Shown: in pieces, positions 62,962 to 64,000 of the stretch
Numbering within the stretch: the first letter of the stretch is position 1
How the letters are laid out: each line of letters starts with the position of its first letter
NCBI GenBank assembly: GCA_048268885.1
Contig: JBLWUP010000024.1
Span: forward strand, 1-64,000
Reading direction: 5' to 3'
DNA length: 64,000 bases
Origin: Pelagibius sp048268885
GTDB taxonomy: Bacteria > Pseudomonadota > Alphaproteobacteria > Kiloniellales > Kiloniellaceae
Notes under the pieces: generated by a model
Seen by the model: the letters and a program-made list of their open reading frames with translations, nothing else
What the model was told of the DNA's origin: nothing
The model's database searches: none
Program-made: the position numbers and the translations under genes

Positions 62962-63780
62962 ATGACGAAAGCTTCTCCCCTGCCGCTGGTCGGCGTGCCG
63001 GCCTGCGTGCGCGACGTCGATGGCCAGCCGTTTCACACGGTCGGCGACAAATACGTGCGCGCCCTGGCCATTTCCTCCGGCGTGGCCCCGCTCATGATCC
63101 CCTCCCTGGGCGAAGACCTGGTCGACCTGCGCCGTCTGGTGCAGGGCCTGGACGGCCTGATGATGACGGGCAGCCCCTCCAACGTGCATCCGACGCACTA
63201 CGGGCAGGTGGAAACGCCGGAGGCCGAGCCCTTCGACCCGGCGCGCGACGCCACCAGCCTGGCGCTGATCCGCCTGGCCCTGGAGGAAGGCCTGCCCCTG
63301 CTGGTGATCTGCCGCGGCTTCCAGGAGCTGAACGTCGCCCTGGGCGGCACCCTGCATGCCCGCGTCCACGAGATCGAAGGGCGCATGGATCACCGCCGCC
63401 CGCAGCATCCCGAATTGGACGTCCAATACGGCCCGCGCCATCCGGTGAAACTGCGCGCCGGCGGCCCCATTGCGGCGCTCGCCGAGGCGGCGGGGACCGA
63501 GGGCGACCTCATGGTGAACTCCCTGCACTGGCAGGCGCTGGACCGGGTCGCCGAGCGGCTGGTCGTGGAGGCCGAGGCCGAAGACGGCACGCCGGAGGCG
63601 GTCAGCGTGAAAGGCGCCAAGGCCTTCGCCCTGGGAGTCCAGTGGCATCCGGAATACAAAGCCTGGGAAAACCCCTTCTCGCGCCAGCTTTTCGAGGCTT
63701 TCGGCGCCGCGTCCCGGGCCCGCGCCAGCGGCCGGCCCGCCGACGATGTCTTTCCCCTGGCGGCGTTGGGTCAGGCCTAG
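62962..63780 (+). CDS. Gamma-glutamyl-GABA hydrolase-family (PuuD-type) class I amidotransferase
   Basis: A 272-aa class I glutamine-amidotransferase-like hydrolase. The triad is Cys117 (VICRGFQELN), His229 and Glu231 (GVQWHPE). The N-terminal LVGVPACVRDVDGQPFHTVG fits the peptidase C26/PuuD group, which releases GABA or other amines from gamma-glutamyl compounds. It is the last full gene in the window. Confidence 0.92.
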   Translation: MTKASPLPLVGVPACVRDVDGQPFHTVGDKYVRALAISSGVAPLMIPSLGEDLVDLRRLVQGLDGLMMTGSPSNVHPTHYGQVETPEAEPFDPARDATSLALIRLALEEGLPLLVICRGFQELNVALGGTLHARVHEIEGRMDHRRPQHPELDVQYGPRHPVKLRAGGPIAALAEAAGTEGDLMVNSLHWQALDRVAERLVVEAEAEDGTPEAVSVKGAKAFALGVQWHPEYKAWENPFSRQLFEAFGAASRARASGRPADDVFPLAALGQA

Positions 63781-64000
63781 CGCCGCCGCCGGGGCGCCCC
63801 GCTGGGCCACCCTACTAGGCCACCCCACTGGGCCATGGGCGCCGGAAACCCGCGATTCCCAACAGGCCCTTGACCGATGAGGGGGCCAAAACGGCAATTT
63901 TCATGGGGTTTTGCGGGAATCAAAAAATCGTCGTCGGCCACGCAGTTGTGAGATTGTAAAGCCGAGGATCAATCCTAAATTAGTTTTAACAGCCAGCGCC
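63781..64000. other. Terminal non-coding stretch
   Basis: This 220-bp stretch has three 13-nt units (CTGGGCCACCCTA 63802-63814, CTAGGCCACCCCA 63815-63827, CTGGGCCATGGGC 63828-63840) and becomes AT-rich near the end. No gene or RNA can be supported. Confidence 0.6.

Noticed and set aside
63966..63977. GGATCAATCC near the window end as another double-hairpin copy
   Set aside because: It is a short self-contained palindrome lacking the TAGAnCAA termini, the conserved spacer and the long stem.

Overview
The window is high-GC chromosomal DNA from an alphaproteobacterium, most likely in the Rhodospirillales/Kiloniellales. The basis is gene content and order: hemC-hemD-mitofilin-like-hemY facing tsaD-gpsA; SdhAF4/htpX/rsmB/rpe/heparinase/purH; a 180 kDa-type NAD-glutamate dehydrogenase; ybbN-LON domain-Trm112-DUF971; ubiH/glnK-amtB/aminotransferase-ftsK-lolA. 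A candidate DMSP lyase (DddP family) would fit a marine lifestyle. The species cannot be named from the sequence alone. There is no prophage, integrase, transposase, CRISPR array, rRNA or plasmid gene; two tRNA genes are present (Thr-CGT, Gly-GCC).

Layout. 1-2.5 kb: a secreted GH16 glycan hydrolase with RTX repeats, next to a hairpin repeat, then tRNA-Thr. 2.6-7.8 kb (minus): a heme-precursor operon hemC, hemD, a coiled-coil membrane protein with an N-terminal DNA-binding-like domain, and hemY. 7.9-11.2 kb: tsaD, gpsA, YciI, EVE and Rieske proteins. 11.3-17.6 kb: acetyl-CoA synthetase, a lipoprotein, a MocR-type regulator divergent from a flavin-binding oxidase-like protein, and a DMT exporter. 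17.6-28.3 kb: SdhAF4, HtpX, RsmB, a short secretin-like periplasmic protein, Rpe, heparinase II/III, two surface polysaccharide genes and PurH. 28.5-31.2 kb: two paralogous receiver proteins with an HPt-like C-terminal motif. 31.2-34.1 kb: a LysR regulator with a strong operator, a 60-aa protein, an Atg22/UMF1-type MFS protein and an internally shortened YbjQ protein. 34.2-39.1 kb: NAD-glutamate dehydrogenase. 39.5-48.2 kb: LacI and AraC regulators, DUF4142 and cupredoxin proteins, VOC and SDR proteins, the ohr/ohrR pair, an extradiol-type dioxygenase, an aldehyde dehydrogenase and tRNA-Gly. 48.4-54.4 kb: ProX, a second copy of the hairpin repeat, the ybbN cluster, the DddP homologue and UbiH. 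54.6-63.8 kb: glnK-amtB behind a sigma-54-like promoter, an aminotransferase, ftsK, lolA, a CARDB protein, a sterol-desaturase-family protein and a PuuD-type amidohydrolase.

How the genes work together. The heme operon carries two successive tetrapyrrole enzymes plus two membrane proteins. GlnK, AmtB and NAD-GDH are nitrogen assimilation and catabolism functions. rpe to the CapD-type gene is a compact run in which cell-surface glycan genes sit between housekeeping genes. ohr/ohrR is a self-contained peroxide sensor and effector. 

The least explained items are: a mobile-looking double-hairpin element whose outer TAG serves as the stop codon of the adjacent gene at both occurrences; the tandem receiver-HPt paralogs and the unusual spacer between them; the DddP homologue; a recurring 15-nt tandem-repeat period at several unrelated sites; and an in-frame deletion inside ybjQ.
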